Assembly (NCBI GenBank): GCA_944321435.1 | Contig: CALULH010000003.1 | Span: 124,001-188,000, forward strand | Direction of reading: 5' to 3' | Source: an uncultured Coriobacteriaceae bacterium | Lineage (GTDB): Bacteria; Actinomycetota; Coriobacteriia; Coriobacteriales; Coriobacteriaceae | DNA length: 64,000 nucleotides | In this document: positions 6,973 through 15,394 of the stretch, piece after piece | How positions within the stretch are numbered: the stretch's first letter is position 1 | Layout of the letters: each line of letters begins with the position of its first letter | The notes under the pieces: generated by a model | The model's database searches: none | The model's input: only the letters and a program-made list of their open reading frames with translations | What the model was told of the DNA's origin: nothing | Position numbers and translations under genes: made by a program

Positions 6973-7644
6973 ATGGCGCGCAACAAGTATCCCGAGGAAA
7001 CGGTCAAGAAGATCCTGGACGTTGCGCAGGAGCTTTTCATGACCAAGGGGTACGAGCGTACCACCATGGCCGATATCGTGGACAATCTGGGCGGCCTTAC
7101 CAAAGGCGCCGTCTACCACCATTTCAAAAGCAAAGAGGAGATCTTCGAGGCGATGTTCGAGCGCATCAACGCGCCCGTGGTGGAGAAGATCGAGCAGGTG
7201 GCGGCAGATCCCAAATTGACCGGGTTGGAAAAGCTCCGTGCGTTTGACCGGATAAGCGCGGCGAGCGGCGCGGCTGAAATGTGGCGCGCGGTGAGCCCGG
7301 CGTCTGACCCGGTTAAGAACGCGCGCCTGCTGGCGCAGGAATACGCCGACGCGTTGCAGACGGCGCGCACGTACATTGAGCCGGCCATCCGCGAGGGCGT
7401 GGCCGACGGCTCCATGCAGGTGGAATACCCGCGCGAGGCGGCTGAGGTCATCTTGCTGCTGGCCAACCTGTGGATGGTCCCGCTGTTCCACCCGGCAGAA
7501 AGCGAGGACGAGTATTACCGGCGCGCCGAGGTGCTGCTGCGCGTTGCGCATGCGCTGGGCGTGGATCTGCTGGATCCCGCCCAGGCGGACGCGCACGACT
7601 GGGGTTCCCCTTGGGCGCAGGTGAGCGGCGGGGAGGGGGGCTGA
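6973..7644 (+). CDS. TetR-family transcriptional regulator
   Basis: A 223-residue protein with the N-terminal TetR helix-turn-helix: MARNKYPEETVKKILDVAQE, then GYERTTMADIVDNLGGLTKG and AVYHHFKSKEEIF (to about residue 60), followed by an all-helical ligand domain. The start at 6973 follows a G-rich ribosome site. The gene precedes an MFS exporter and an ABC exporter, and both its own promoter and that of the MFS unit carry the same ACAT...ATGT dyad, so it probably represses efflux genes. The ligand is unknown. Confidence 0.9.
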   Translation: MARNKYPEETVKKILDVAQELFMTKGYERTTMADIVDNLGGLTKGAVYHHFKSKEEIFEAMFERINAPVVEKIEQVAADPKLTGLEKLRAFDRISAASGAAEMWRAVSPASDPVKNARLLAQEYADALQTARTYIEPAIREGVADGSMQVEYPREAAEVILLLANLWMVPLFHPAESEDEYYRRAEVLLRVAHALGVDLLDPAQADAHDWGSPWAQVSGGEGG

Positions 7645-7693
7645 AAGGACCGCCGGCGGTCCGAACGGCGCGGAACCCCGGCCGTGATGCTTG

Positions 7694-7722
7694 CCGCCGG
7701 TTGCCGCGCGGGCAACCGGCGG
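7694..7722. other. Stem-loop after the TetR gene
   Basis: Perfect 12-bp arms CCGCCGGTTGCC / GGCAACCGGCGG with a 5-nt loop. No T-run follows, so Rho-independent termination is not assured. Confidence 0.6.
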
Positions 7723-7885
7723 TTGCCGTTTCACATTGCAACTGCAAGTTGGTTGTGCTGCCGCCCAGGCGCCCGCACTATGGCCGCAAGGCTTATCTCG
7801 GGCGACCCGGCGTAACGATCGGTCGGCGTGGGCGCTGCGGCCAGGGCGTGCCATCGCAGCGAACGCGAGCCTATAACCGAGGGAT

Positions 7886-7908
7886 AGCCGCCTACCGCGG
7901 CTTTCTTT
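7886..7908 (+). terminator. Weak terminator-like hairpin ahead of the MFS unit
   Basis: AGCCGC-CTACC-GCGGCT followed by TTCTTT. It may end TetR transcription or act as an attenuator. The MFS operator follows 12 nt later. Confidence 0.4.
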
Positions 7909-7919
7909 CGAGGAAATAT

Positions 7920-7936
7920 ACATACCAACCGAATGT
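7920..7936. promoter_or_regulatory. Putative TetR operator, copy 2
   Basis: ACATACCAACCGAATGT, the same length and outer bases (ACAT...ATGT) as the dyad before the TetR gene. It overlaps a -10-like TATACAT, and lies 18 nt before the mini-ORF start. Confidence 0.6.
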
Positions 7937-7953
7937 ATGAAAGAGAGGCACGT

Positions 7954-8064
7954 ATGAGGACGACGGTGTACCGGCTTTGCAATCGGGCGTGCGTCCCGCA
8001 GTGCGACGGGGCGATCTGCGGCGTTTTCGCTCGCTGCGGGCGGCAGGCGGGGAGGTGGCTCTGA
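7954..8064 (+). CDS. Cysteine-rich 36-residue mini-ORF coupled to the MFS gene
   Basis: Reads MRTTVYRLCNRACVPQCDGA and ends GRQAGRWL, with five cysteines (9, 13, 17, 22, 28). GAGAGG precedes the ATG. Its TGA overlaps the ATG of the MFS gene (TGATG at 8062-8066), so translation of the two should be coupled. It may be a leader peptide that tunes exporter synthesis or a small metal- or thiol-reactive peptide. The evidence is position, ribosome site and overlap; I recognise no family. Confidence 0.5.
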   Translation: MRTTVYRLCNRACVPQCDGAICGVFARCGRQAGRWL

Positions 8065-9323
8065 TGACATGGCAAGGCGCGCGCGGCAACGGCGGCCTCA
8101 CCCCGCTTCTTACGCCGGGGTTCCGCGCCATCGTGGCGGCGCAGGTGTTCTCGCTTTTGGGGGCCGAGATCCTGCAGTTCGTGCTGCCGCTCTATCTGCT
8201 GAACCTTACCGGATCGGGCACGCTGTACGGCGCGGTGGTTGCGGCGGGGTTCATCCCGTACACGTTGCTGGCGCCTATCGGCGGGGTGTTGGCCGACCGC
8301 ACGCGCAAGCGCGGCGTCATGGCTGCGCTCGATGCGCTTCTCGCCAGCATCATGGCGGGCTACCTGCTGTTCTCGGACTCGCCGCACTTGGTGGCCGTGA
8401 CGGTGGCCGTGCTCATGGCGGCGTTCGCGGCGCAAGCGCTCTACCAGCCGTGCGTGCAGTCCGCCGTGCCGCACGTGGTGCCGGCCGAGAAGATCCCCGC
8501 CGCAGTGGCCGTCACCAACCAGATCAGCATGCTCACGGGCATCGGCGGGCCGGTGCTGGGCGGCATGGTGTTCGGCTTCTTTGGGCTGGCTCCCATCGTG
8601 CTGGTCTCGGCAGCTTCGTTCGCGGTCTCATGCGCGTTGGTGCTGCTCTTCGTGCGCGTGCCCTACGAGCCGCCGCGGCGCACGGCCGGGCTCGTTGCCA
8701 CCGCGTGGGGCGACCTGGCCGACGCGCTGCGCTTCCTGCGCTCACGTCCCGTTATGGGAAAGATCATCGTCGCGGCCACGCTGGTCAACATGCTGGGCTC
8801 GTCGTTCATAAACATCGGGACGCCCTTTATCGTGACCGAGCGTCTGGGGCTCTCAAACCAGCTCATGGGCGTAGCACAGGGCGTGCTGGCGCTGGGCGGC
8901 TTGGTGGGAGGGTCGCTTATCGCCCTTAAGCCCGAGCGGTTCGGCGTGCGGACGACGCCGGGGTTCTTGGCCCTGGTGGCGTTGTGCCTGGGCGCGGTTG
9001 CGCTGGTGCTAGGCTTGGGGCTGGCGCCTATGGTGAGCTTTGCCGGCATGATGGGCGCCTACTTCCTCACCATGGCGCTCTGCATGGCGGCCTCTATCGT
9101 GATGACCTCGTACCTGCAGCTCGAAAGTCCGGGGGACCTGGTGGGGAAGGTCATGGCCCTTGCCATGATGCTGGCGAACTTTGCCACTCCGGCCGGCCAG
9201 CTGGTGTACGGCGCGACGTTTGACCGCATGCCCCCGTGGGCCATTGCCCTGGCGGCTGCCGTGGGCGTGGCGTTGGTGGCGCTGGGCTTGCGCGCGGCGC
9301 TGCGCAAGCGCGCGGGGGAGTAG
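8064..9323 (+). CDS. MFS efflux transporter (MefA/EntS-like)
   Basis: A 419-residue, 12-helix major facilitator. The loop 2-3 motif is GGVLADRTRKRGVM (about residues 73-86), and the helix-rich arrangement with the pattern PLYLLNLTGSGTLYG resembles macrolide and siderophore exporters of the MFS_3 group. GGGGAGG precedes the ATG at 8064; longer in-frame starts upstream overlap the mini-ORF. It is likely a proton-driven drug or metabolite exporter in the cytoplasmic membrane, controlled by the upstream TetR protein. The substrate cannot be told from the sequence. Confidence 0.88.
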   Translation: MTWQGARGNGGLTPLLTPGFRAIVAAQVFSLLGAEILQFVLPLYLLNLTGSGTLYGAVVAAGFIPYTLLAPIGGVLADRTRKRGVMAALDALLASIMAGYLLFSDSPHLVAVTVAVLMAAFAAQALYQPCVQSAVPHVVPAEKIPAAVAVTNQISMLTGIGGPVLGGMVFGFFGLAPIVLVSAASFAVSCALVLLFVRVPYEPPRRTAGLVATAWGDLADALRFLRSRPVMGKIIVAATLVNMLGSSFINIGTPFIVTERLGLSNQLMGVAQGVLALGGLVGGSLIALKPERFGVRTTPGFLALVALCLGAVALVLGLGLAPMVSFAGMMGAYFLTMALCMAASIVMTSYLQLESPGDLVGKVMALAMMLANFATPAGQLVYGATFDRMPPWAIALAAAVGVALVALGLRAALRKRAGE

Positions 9324-9492
9324 CCCGCGCGGCTACGGCCGGTGGCGGGCGGGCCGTCCCGATCGTTCGCGGCTTGGTTGTTTGCGCGCTGCCCGGGACT
9401 GCTGGGCTCAGGTAGAATCGTGCTGGTTACCTTTGCCCGCTCGTGCCGCCATCGGCTCGCATCGCCTCGTGCGGCATGGGGAAGGAGAGCGC

Positions 9493-11292
9493 ATGGCACG
9501 TCGTTCAAGCACGTCGGTTACGCTGCGCACGCTGCATTACTACTGGGGTGTGACGCGCATCCAGCTGCCGTGGTTCATTGCCGATGTGGCGGTGACGCTG
9601 GGGTACGTGTTTTTCCTCACCTTTGCCAACCCGCTGATCGTGGGCCGTATCGTCGATCTGGTGGGGGCGGGAGGCATCGCGCCCGACCGGGTGTGGGCCA
9701 CCTTCGCACCGCATATCCTGGCGCTCGTGGGCGTCAACGTGGCCGGCCAGGTCTGCAGCAAGCTGCAGGATTACACCTGCGCCAATCTGGAGATCCGCGC
9801 CGGCTACGAGCTGGGGCGCCGCGCCTTCGACACGCTTTCCAACCAGTCCATGACCTTCCACACCAACCGCTTCGGCGGCGCGTTGGTGAGCTCTACGCAG
9901 AAGTTCATCTCGGCCTACTCCATGCTCATGGACAACTTCACCTACTCTCTGCTGCCCACCTGCGCCTCGGCGTTGCTCACCGTGGGGCTTCTCGCCCCGC
10001 TCGTGCCGGCCTACGTGGCGCTTCTCGCCGTGGTGCTCGTGGTCTACGTGCTCATCGTCTTCAAGCTCTACCGCAAGATACTCCCCATCAACGCAGCTGC
10101 TTCCACCGCCCAGAACCGTCTCTCGGGCGAGCTTTCGGACTCCATCACCAACATCCTCGCCGTCAAAACCGCCGGCCGCGAGGCGTACGAGCAGAGTCTT
10201 TTCGAGCAGGCCAACCAGGATGTCAAAAGCGCCGACAGCCAGCGCATGCGCCGCACTGTCAAAACCGGCGCCGTCACCAGCTCGCTCATCGTCGCCATGA
10301 TGGGGCTCACGGCGGTTTTCATCGCCGGCGGCAACGCATGGTTCGGCATCAGCGCCGGCACGCTCGTGATGATGTTCACCTACACCAACACGCTTACCAA
10401 TCGGTTCAACATGCTTTCCCAGATGTTCCAGCAGATCAACCGCGCGTTCGGCGAGGCGCATGACCTCACGGTGGCCCTGGACGAGCCGCGGCTGGTGGCC
10501 GACCGCCCCGGCGCGCTCGCGCTCTCCGTACCGCACGGGGCCATCGCCTTCGAGCACGTGGATTTTCGCTACGCCGACGCGGGCGCGGCGGATGCGGTGT
10601 TCCGGGACTTCTCGCTCAATATCCCCGCCGGCCAGCGCGTGGGCCTGGTGGGGCGGTCGGGCAGCGGCAAGACTACGCTCACCACGCTGCTGCTGCGCTT
10701 GGCGGACCTCACCGGCGGGCGCATCGTCATCGACGGGCAGGACATCGCGCAGGTCAGCCAGGTGAGCCTGCGCCAGCATATCGCCTACGTGCCGCAGGAG
10801 CCGCTGCTGTTCCACCGCACCGTGCGCGAGAACATAGCCTACGGCCGCCCCGACGCCACCGAAGAGGAGATCCGCCGCGCCGCCGCCGAGGCCAACGCGC
10901 TTGAGTTCATCGAGCGGTTGCCGCAGGGCTTCGACACCGTCACCGGCGAGCGCGGCGTCAAGCTCTCAGGCGGGCAGCGTCAGCGCATCGCCATCGCGCG
11001 GGCCATTCTCGTGGACGCGCCGATCTTGGTGCTGGACGAGGCCACGAGCGCGCTGGACTCCGAGAGCGAGCGACTCATCCAGGATGCGCTGGAGAACCTT
11101 ATGCGCGGTCGCACGTCGCTGGTCATTGCGCACCGTCTCTCCACGGTGGCCGCCCTTGACCGCATCGTGGTGCTGCGCGATGGGCGGATTGTGGAGGACG
11201 GGACGCACGCCCAGCTGGTGGGGGCCGGTGGCGAGTACGCGCGCCTGTGGAGCCGCCAGTCCGGCAGCTTCCTGGGCGGCGACGCGGACTAG
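9493..11292 (+). CDS. ABC exporter, fused permease and ATPase
   Basis: A 599-residue half-transporter. Six membrane helices lie in residues 1-330, then a nucleotide-binding domain: Walker A GRSGSGKTT (about 383-391), Q-loop VPQEPLLF, signature LSGGQRQR, Walker B ILVLDEATSALD, and H-loop IAHRLSTV near the end. AAGGAGAG precedes the ATG at 9493. It probably works as a homodimer in the membrane exporting lipids, drugs or peptides. It lies 169 bp after the MFS exporter on the same strand, possibly under the same TetR control. Confidence 0.92.
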   Translation: MARRSSTSVTLRTLHYYWGVTRIQLPWFIADVAVTLGYVFFLTFANPLIVGRIVDLVGAGGIAPDRVWATFAPHILALVGVNVAGQVCSKLQDYTCANLEIRAGYELGRRAFDTLSNQSMTFHTNRFGGALVSSTQKFISAYSMLMDNFTYSLLPTCASALLTVGLLAPLVPAYVALLAVVLVVYVLIVFKLYRKILPINAAASTAQNRLSGELSDSITNILAVKTAGREAYEQSLFEQANQDVKSADSQRMRRTVKTGAVTSSLIVAMMGLTAVFIAGGNAWFGISAGTLVMMFTYTNTLTNRFNMLSQMFQQINRAFGEAHDLTVALDEPRLVADRPGALALSVPHGAIAFEHVDFRYADAGAADAVFRDFSLNIPAGQRVGLVGRSGSGKTTLTTLLLRLADLTGGRIVIDGQDIAQVSQVSLRQHIAYVPQEPLLFHRTVRENIAYGRPDATEEEIRRAAAEANALEFIERLPQGFDTVTGERGVKLSGGQRQRIAIARAILVDAPILVLDEATSALDSESERLIQDALENLMRGRTSLVIAHRLSTVAALDRIVVLRDGRIVEDGTHAQLVGAGGEYARLWSRQSGSFLGGDAD

Positions 11293-11494
11293 GGGCGCAT
11301 GCCCGGCGGGCCGGGGTGCGGGGCGCCGCGGCGGCGGGGAGCGGGCTCTTCTCGCCCTGGGCGTATCGTACGACCCTGCTGCCGCACATAAATGTTACGC
11401 ATTCAGAAACAAAAAACTGTGGTATGCTGTGCGGGTACCCAAGAGGGACCGAGAGGTCGGGTGCTGTATTCATCGCCAGTAAAAGGAGAGCGCC

Positions 11495-12055
11495 ATGAAG
11501 TTCGTTTGCCCTGTGTGCGGTTATGTTGAGGAGTTCGACGGCGAGGAGCTGCCCGCCGATTTCAAGTGCCCCCAGTGCGGCGTGTCCGGTGACCGCTTCA
11601 TCAAGCAGTCCGACACCGAGATGAGCTGGGCTGCCGAGCACGTGGTGGGCGTCGGCAAGCTGCCCGAGGTTTCCGAGGACATCGTCGCCGACCTGCGCGC
11701 CAACTTCGAGGGCGAGTGCACCGAGGTCGGCATGTACCTGGCCATGGCGCGCGTTGCGCACCGCGAGGGCTATCCGGAGATCGGCCTGTACTGGGAGAAG
11801 GCCGCTCACGAGGAGGCCGAGCACGCCGCCAAGTTCGCCGAGCTGCTGGGCGAGGTCGTGACCGACTCCACCAAGAAGAACCTCGAGATGCGCGTTGAGG
11901 CCGAGAACGGCGCCACCGCCGGCAAGACCGACCTGGCCAAGCGCGCCAAGGCCGCCGGCCTGGACGCCATCCACGATACCGTGCACGAGATGGCCCGCGA
12001 CGAGGCCCGTCACGGCAAGGCGTTCGCCGGCCTGCTGAAGCGTTACTTCGGCTAA
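11495..12055 (+). CDS. rbr: Rubrerythrin with N-terminal rubredoxin domain (peroxidase type)
   Basis: A 186-residue protein. The N-terminal rubredoxin-like iron site has CPVCG (5-9) and CPQCG (25-29). The ferritin-like di-iron domain follows, with glutamates in [17 protein letters not shown] and [19 protein letters not shown] and a late [11 protein letters not shown]. Domain order is reversed compared with classical rubrerythrin, as in clostridial reverse rubrerythrins that reduce H2O2 with NADH-linked partners. It protects anaerobes from oxidative stress. AAAGGAGAG precedes the start, and a strong terminator follows. It forms a single-gene unit. Confidence 0.92.
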   Translation: MKFVCPVCGYVEEFDGEELPADFKCPQCGVSGDRFIKQSDTEMSWAAEHVVGVGKLPEVSEDIVADLRANFEGECTEVGMYLAMARVAHREGYPEIGLYWEKAAHEEAEHAAKFAELLGEVVTDSTKKNLEMRVEAENGATAGKTDLAKRAKAAGLDAIHDTVHEMARDEARHGKAFAGLLKRYFG

Positions 12056-12098
12056 GAGGTCGCGGCTGCATGCCGTAGCCGTATCCGTTGACGCTGTT

Positions 12099-12132
12099 CG
12101 CCCCGAGCGGTTCTGCCGCTCGGGGCGTTTTT
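12099..12132 (+). terminator. Intrinsic terminator after rubrerythrin
   Basis: Perfect stem CGCCCCGAGCGG / CCGCTCGGGGCG with a 5-nt loop, then TTTTTG. Confidence 0.95.
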
Positions 12133-12201
12133 GTGTTTGGGCGAGGGTGCGCTGGGCATATAGGGGATTAGGCGGCAAGTGGTACGACCAAGGAGAGGCC
12201 T

Positions 12202-13326
12202 ATGTGCGCAGCTGTTGTTGAGACTGATCGCTTGGCGCTGCGGCGCTTTACCGACGCCGACGCGCGCTCGCTGCTGGAGATGCTGTCCGACGAGGAGGTT
12301 ACGCATTTCCTGCCGCTTATTGCCCCTCGGAACCTGGCGGAGGCGAGCGCCTACATAGACGAGCATTTTCTGGCAACCTATCGAGCGGCCGATCGGGGCG
12401 AGCGCTCTGACGAGGGCCTGCCTCTCGATCTGCATTACGCCATCTGCCGCAAGGACGACGGCGCGTTCCTCGGCTACATCAACGTGGACGCCGACGAGGC
12501 CCATGACGCCGGCTACGCGCTCGTGCGGTCGGCCTGGGGGCACGGCTACGCGCGCGAGGCCTTGGCGGCCATGATCGAGGTGGCGCGGCGCGCGGGGTTC
12601 CCGCACCTTACGGCCACGCACGACGAGCTCAACCCTCGTAGCGGTCGCGTTATGGCCGCATGCGGCTTCACGTACCGCTACTCGTATCGCGAGCTGTGGC
12701 AGCCCAAGAACTACGAGGTAGTTTTCCGCATGTACCAGCTGGACTTCGCGGCGGACTCTCCAACGTACCAGGGCTACTGGGACAAGTGGCCCGATCATTG
12801 GGTAGACGGCGCGAGCGCCGGATCAAGCGGACGACAGGGGGCTGGGGGTTCGGTTTCCCCGCAGGACAAGGTGAAGGGCGTTGCCCAGATGGCCGTGGGG
12901 GCGGCGGTTGCGGCGGCGGGCGTGCCGATGTGCATCCTCCCGGGTCCCGGCATCGCGGCGCTGGCCGGCGGCGCGGCGCTTATCAGCAAGGGCCAGCGCG
13001 CCTATGCGGGGCGCAAGGCGACCGCGCTGGAGGCAAAGCTCGACGCGGCGGCCGATGCCTTGGGGACGGCGGCTAAGGACCAGGCGGCAAGGGCCGCCCG
13101 CGCCGCCGCGCGCGAGGCCCCGGTGGTGGCGGCGAAAACGGCGAGCCTGGCGCTCAAGGGTGCGGGGTTTGCGCTCACGGGCGCCGGCGCCGCCCTGCAA
13201 GCCGGCGGCAGGCTTGCCGCCAAAGGCTGCTTTGCCCTCTCGGACAGGCTGCGCGAACGCGGGCAAGCCGAGCAGCCTTCTTCTGAGGGCGAGCAGCCCA
13301 GGGAGACTCCGGCTGAAGAGGCCTAA
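12202..13326 (+). CDS. GNAT acetyltransferase fused to a PGPGW-like C-terminal region
   Basis: Residues 1-180 form a RimJ/RimL-type GNAT domain: start ETDRLALRRFTDADARSLLE, acetyl-CoA loop SAWGHGYAREAL (about 110-121) and NPRSGRVMAACGF (about 144-156). Then YWDKWPDHWVDG, a glycine/serine linker, and from about residue 223 a hydrophobic stretch with ILPGPGIAALAGGAALISKG, which resembles the PGPGW-type membrane motif. An alanine-rich amphipathic tail to residue 374 follows. AAGGAGAGG fixes the start. A soluble acetyltransferase tethered to a membrane-associated tail is unusual; a fusion of two genes is possible, but there is one continuous frame with normal codon use. Confidence 0.8.
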   Translation: MCAAVVETDRLALRRFTDADARSLLEMLSDEEVTHFLPLIAPRNLAEASAYIDEHFLATYRAADRGERSDEGLPLDLHYAICRKDDGAFLGYINVDADEAHDAGYALVRSAWGHGYAREALAAMIEVARRAGFPHLTATHDELNPRSGRVMAACGFTYRYSYRELWQPKNYEVVFRMYQLDFAADSPTYQGYWDKWPDHWVDGASAGSSGRQGAGGSVSPQDKVKGVAQMAVGAAVAAAGVPMCILPGPGIAALAGGAALISKGQRAYAGRKATALEAKLDAAADALGTAAKDQAARAARAAAREAPVVAAKTASLALKGAGFALTGAGAALQAGGRLAAKGCFALSDRLRERGQAEQPSSEGEQPRETPAEEA

Positions 13327-13432
13327 ACGCGGGCATTTTTGGCCCCGCGGCGTTATGCAGCCGAGCCGTTGATCCTCATGTCCGCGCGGCCTGTTAGCAT
13401 GGGATGGGCAAAGGACGGACGAGAGGGGAGCC

Positions 13433-14128
13433 ATGGCGGGCGATGCGCGGGGCACGCGGGGGCGGCGGCAAAAGCATGCCGGGTTTGCGCGGGTGAACGA
13501 GAAGATCGGCCAGCATATCAATGCGGAGGGGTTGGAGCGGCTTTTCTCGGCTGGCGATGCGTTGGTTGCCCTGAGCTCGTTCGAAGGCTTGGAGCTCGAC
13601 GGGGTCTCGGCCGGCGGGGCAACGTTCGAGCAGGTGGTGTTTCGCTCATGCTCGTTCGACCGCGTGGACTTTTCCCGCAGCAGCCTTACCGACGCCGTGT
13701 TTATCGGCTGCCGCTTCTCGCAGTGCAAAATGGAGCGCTGTTGGCTCAACCGCTGCGACTTCCGCTCGTGCTCCGCGCCCGGCATCAGCTTCCAGAAAAG
13801 CCGTCTGACCAGCGTGTCCTTTACCGATAGCCAGTTGCGTTACGCGGATTTCTCGGAAAGCGCCGTTGAGGGCGTGCGGGCTCGCGAGACTTCCTTTGCC
13901 GAAAGCTCGTGGCACGACGTGCGCCTTAAGCGCCCTGCCTTCGACTCATGCGATCTGACGCAGATCGATGTGTTTCGCACGCCGCTTGCCGGGGTTGACC
14001 TTTCTACCTGCGATATTCAGGGTATTGTGGTATCCAGCGGCTTCCGCGAGCTACGCGGCTGCGTGGTGAGCCCGCTGCAGGCGGTTGAACTCGCGGAGCT
14101 TCTGGGCGTGAAGGTCAAAGAAGGTTAG
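13433..14128 (+). CDS. Pentapeptide-repeat protein (Qnr/McbG-like)
   Basis: A 231-residue protein with repeated A(D/N)LXX-type pentapeptides from about residue 55: FEQVVFRSCSFDRVDFSRSS, then AVFIGCRFSQCKM and CDFRSCS, later RYADFSESAVEG. This predicts a right-handed quadrilateral beta-helix. The length is close to Qnr proteins (about 215-220), which shield DNA gyrase; McbG-like immunity is also possible. The N-terminal 45 residues (basic, MAGDARGTRGRRQK) lie outside the repeats. GAGGGGAG precedes the ATG. It is not part of a clear operon. Confidence 0.85.
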   Translation: MAGDARGTRGRRQKHAGFARVNEKIGQHINAEGLERLFSAGDALVALSSFEGLELDGVSAGGATFEQVVFRSCSFDRVDFSRSSLTDAVFIGCRFSQCKMERCWLNRCDFRSCSAPGISFQKSRLTSVSFTDSQLRYADFSESAVEGVRARETSFAESSWHDVRLKRPAFDSCDLTQIDVFRTPLAGVDLSTCDIQGIVVSSGFRELRGCVVSPLQAVELAELLGVKVKEG

Positions 14129-14218
14129 TGCGGGTGCAGGGCGCTGCGGACCAGCGCGGCCGCGGGGCAGTGCGCGCGCAATGCCGGCGGGCGAGGCGCC
14201 CGCAGTGGGAGGTGGGTT

Positions 14219-14482
14219 ATGGGCGGATGTTCGGTTTTGATGCTGCTGAGCTTGCTGACCGCGGTGGGCGCGGTGCTGTTCTGCGTGTTTTTGGGCGCTG
14301 CGGGCCTCTTTTTCATCGCCACCGTCGTAAGCGTCGTCTTTGCCGTCCGCACGCCCAAGCGGCGCGAGCGCGGCAAGAAGCTCGGCCCGCTGCTGGCCAT
14401 TCCCCTTGTGCTGTACGCCGTCAGCATCCCGGTGCTTATCTACTTTGCCGTGAAATGGATCCCGTTGGTCCTGGCCGGGTGA
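14219..14482 (+). CDS. Small membrane protein
   Basis: An 87-residue protein starting MGGCSVLMLLSLLTAVGAVL, with GGGAGGTG before the ATG. Two or three hydrophobic segments (about 5-24, 26-45 and 57-86) are split by a basic loop (RTPKRRERGKK). I recognise no family. It lies 42 nt upstream of the GGQ-domain gene and may be cotranscribed with it. Confidence 0.7.
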   Translation: MGGCSVLMLLSLLTAVGAVLFCVFLGAAGLFFIATVVSVVFAVRTPKRRERGKKLGPLLAIPLVLYAVSIPVLIYFAVKWIPLVLAG

Positions 14483-14523
14483 GGATGCCGGACCGGCAAC
14501 GCTTTGCGATGTGAGGTGCAACC

Positions 14524-14991
14524 ATGGGCGAGAAGGACGAAAAGGCCGGCGCGGCGCATGCGCATGGTGCCGCGGGTGCGGATGCCACGGCGCAAGCAAC
14601 CGGTTCTGCGGCCGGGAGGCCTCACCGCGCGCTTACCTACCATGACTACGCCGTGTTTGCGCGCATGGATGACGCCGCGATCTCGCGCGCTTGCGAAGTG
14701 CAGGTGTTCCGCGCCACGGGCCCCGGCGGCCAGGGCGTCAACACCACCGACTCGGCCGTGCGCATGCGGCATCTCCCCACGGGCATTACGGTCACCGCGC
14801 GCGAGAGCCGCAGCCAGCATCAAAACCGGCAGCTCTGCCTGGCCAAGCTCCGCGCGGAGTTCGAGAGGCGCTCCCGCCGCCCCAAGCCCCGCAAGAAAAC
14901 CAAGGTTCCGCGCAAGGCCAACGAGCGCCGTTTGGAAGCAAAGCGCCACCGCGCGGATGTCAAGCAAAGCCGCCGCCACGTTGACTGGTAG
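14524..14991 (+). CDS. Stand-alone release-factor GGQ-domain protein
   Basis: A 155-residue protein. After a poorly ordered N-terminus (about 1-35) comes a class-I release factor catalytic domain with [16 protein letters not shown] (about 68-83) and [15 protein letters not shown], then a very basic tail ([10 protein letters not shown] and later [12 protein letters not shown]). It has no codon-recognition domain. The pattern fits ArfB/YaeJ-like or C12orf65-like peptidyl-tRNA hydrolases, whose basic tails enter the empty mRNA channel of stalled ribosomes. A ribosome-rescue role is inferred. The start at 14524 opens MGEKDEKAG. Confidence 0.85.
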   Translation: MGEKDEKAGAAHAHGAAGADATAQATGSAAGRPHRALTYHDYAVFARMDDAAISRACEVQVFRATGPGGQGVNTTDSAVRMRHLPTGITVTARESRSQHQNRQLCLAKLRAEFERRSRRPKPRKKTKVPRKANERRLEAKRHRADVKQSRRHVDW

Positions 14992-15019
14992 CGCGCCGGC
15001 CTGCCGAGCACGGGACGCG

Positions 15020-15042
15020 GGGGCGAGACGCGCGTTCATACG
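15020..15042 (+). repeat. Solitary 30-bp-family unit
   Basis: One copy of the 23-nt array unit (GGGGCGAGACGCGCGTTCAT...) in the gap between the GGQ gene and a small membrane gene, with no neighbours at plus or minus 30 bp. Confidence 0.7.
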
Positions 15043-15083
15043 AGGGCGCCGTCATGCGGGCCGCTGAGCATTGCCTGCGGCGC

Positions 15084-15257
15084 CTACCGTGCGGGCGTCT
15101 CGTCCTCGCTCAGCTGCTTCTTGGCATCCAAGATGCCTGCGCAAACTGCCTTGCGAATAACCCAGTACGCCACCACCGCCACGACGATGCCCGCGAGCAC
15201 GGGCACCACGAGCGCTCCGAGAATGACAGTGAGCTCAAACCAGCCGGTCGGTACCAT
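15084..15257 (-). CDS. 57-residue single-pass membrane protein
   Basis: Starts MVPTGWFELTVILGALVVPV and continues with one long hydrophobic helix to about residue 35. A basic then acidic tail follows (RKAVCAGILDAKKQLSEDE) and ends TPAR. GGAGACC precedes the ATG. Codon use matches the genome, and the gene is divergent from the Nudix gene. No family recognised. Confidence 0.65.
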   Translation of the reverse strand: MVPTGWFELTVILGALVVPVLAGIVVAVVAYWVIRKAVCAGILDAKKQLSEDETPAR

Positions 15258-15394
15258 AAGGGTCTCCTCTCGCGCAGTCCCATATACTGGCCTTATACCC
15301 GGCGCAACCGTAAAATGCTAGCTGGTATCCTCTATACCGTTTGCTCCTCGGCCGACGCTGCGCCGTAGGGGATCGCGACTTACCAGGAGGGCCC

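Noticed and set aside
9505..10815. 436-codon open frame on the minus strand
   Set aside because: Antisense shadow of the ABC exporter; no motifs.
13326..13372. Terminator after the GNAT fusion gene
   Set aside because: The CGCGGG...CCCGCG pairing is short and the T-run lies inside the loop, so it would not end transcription in the usual way.
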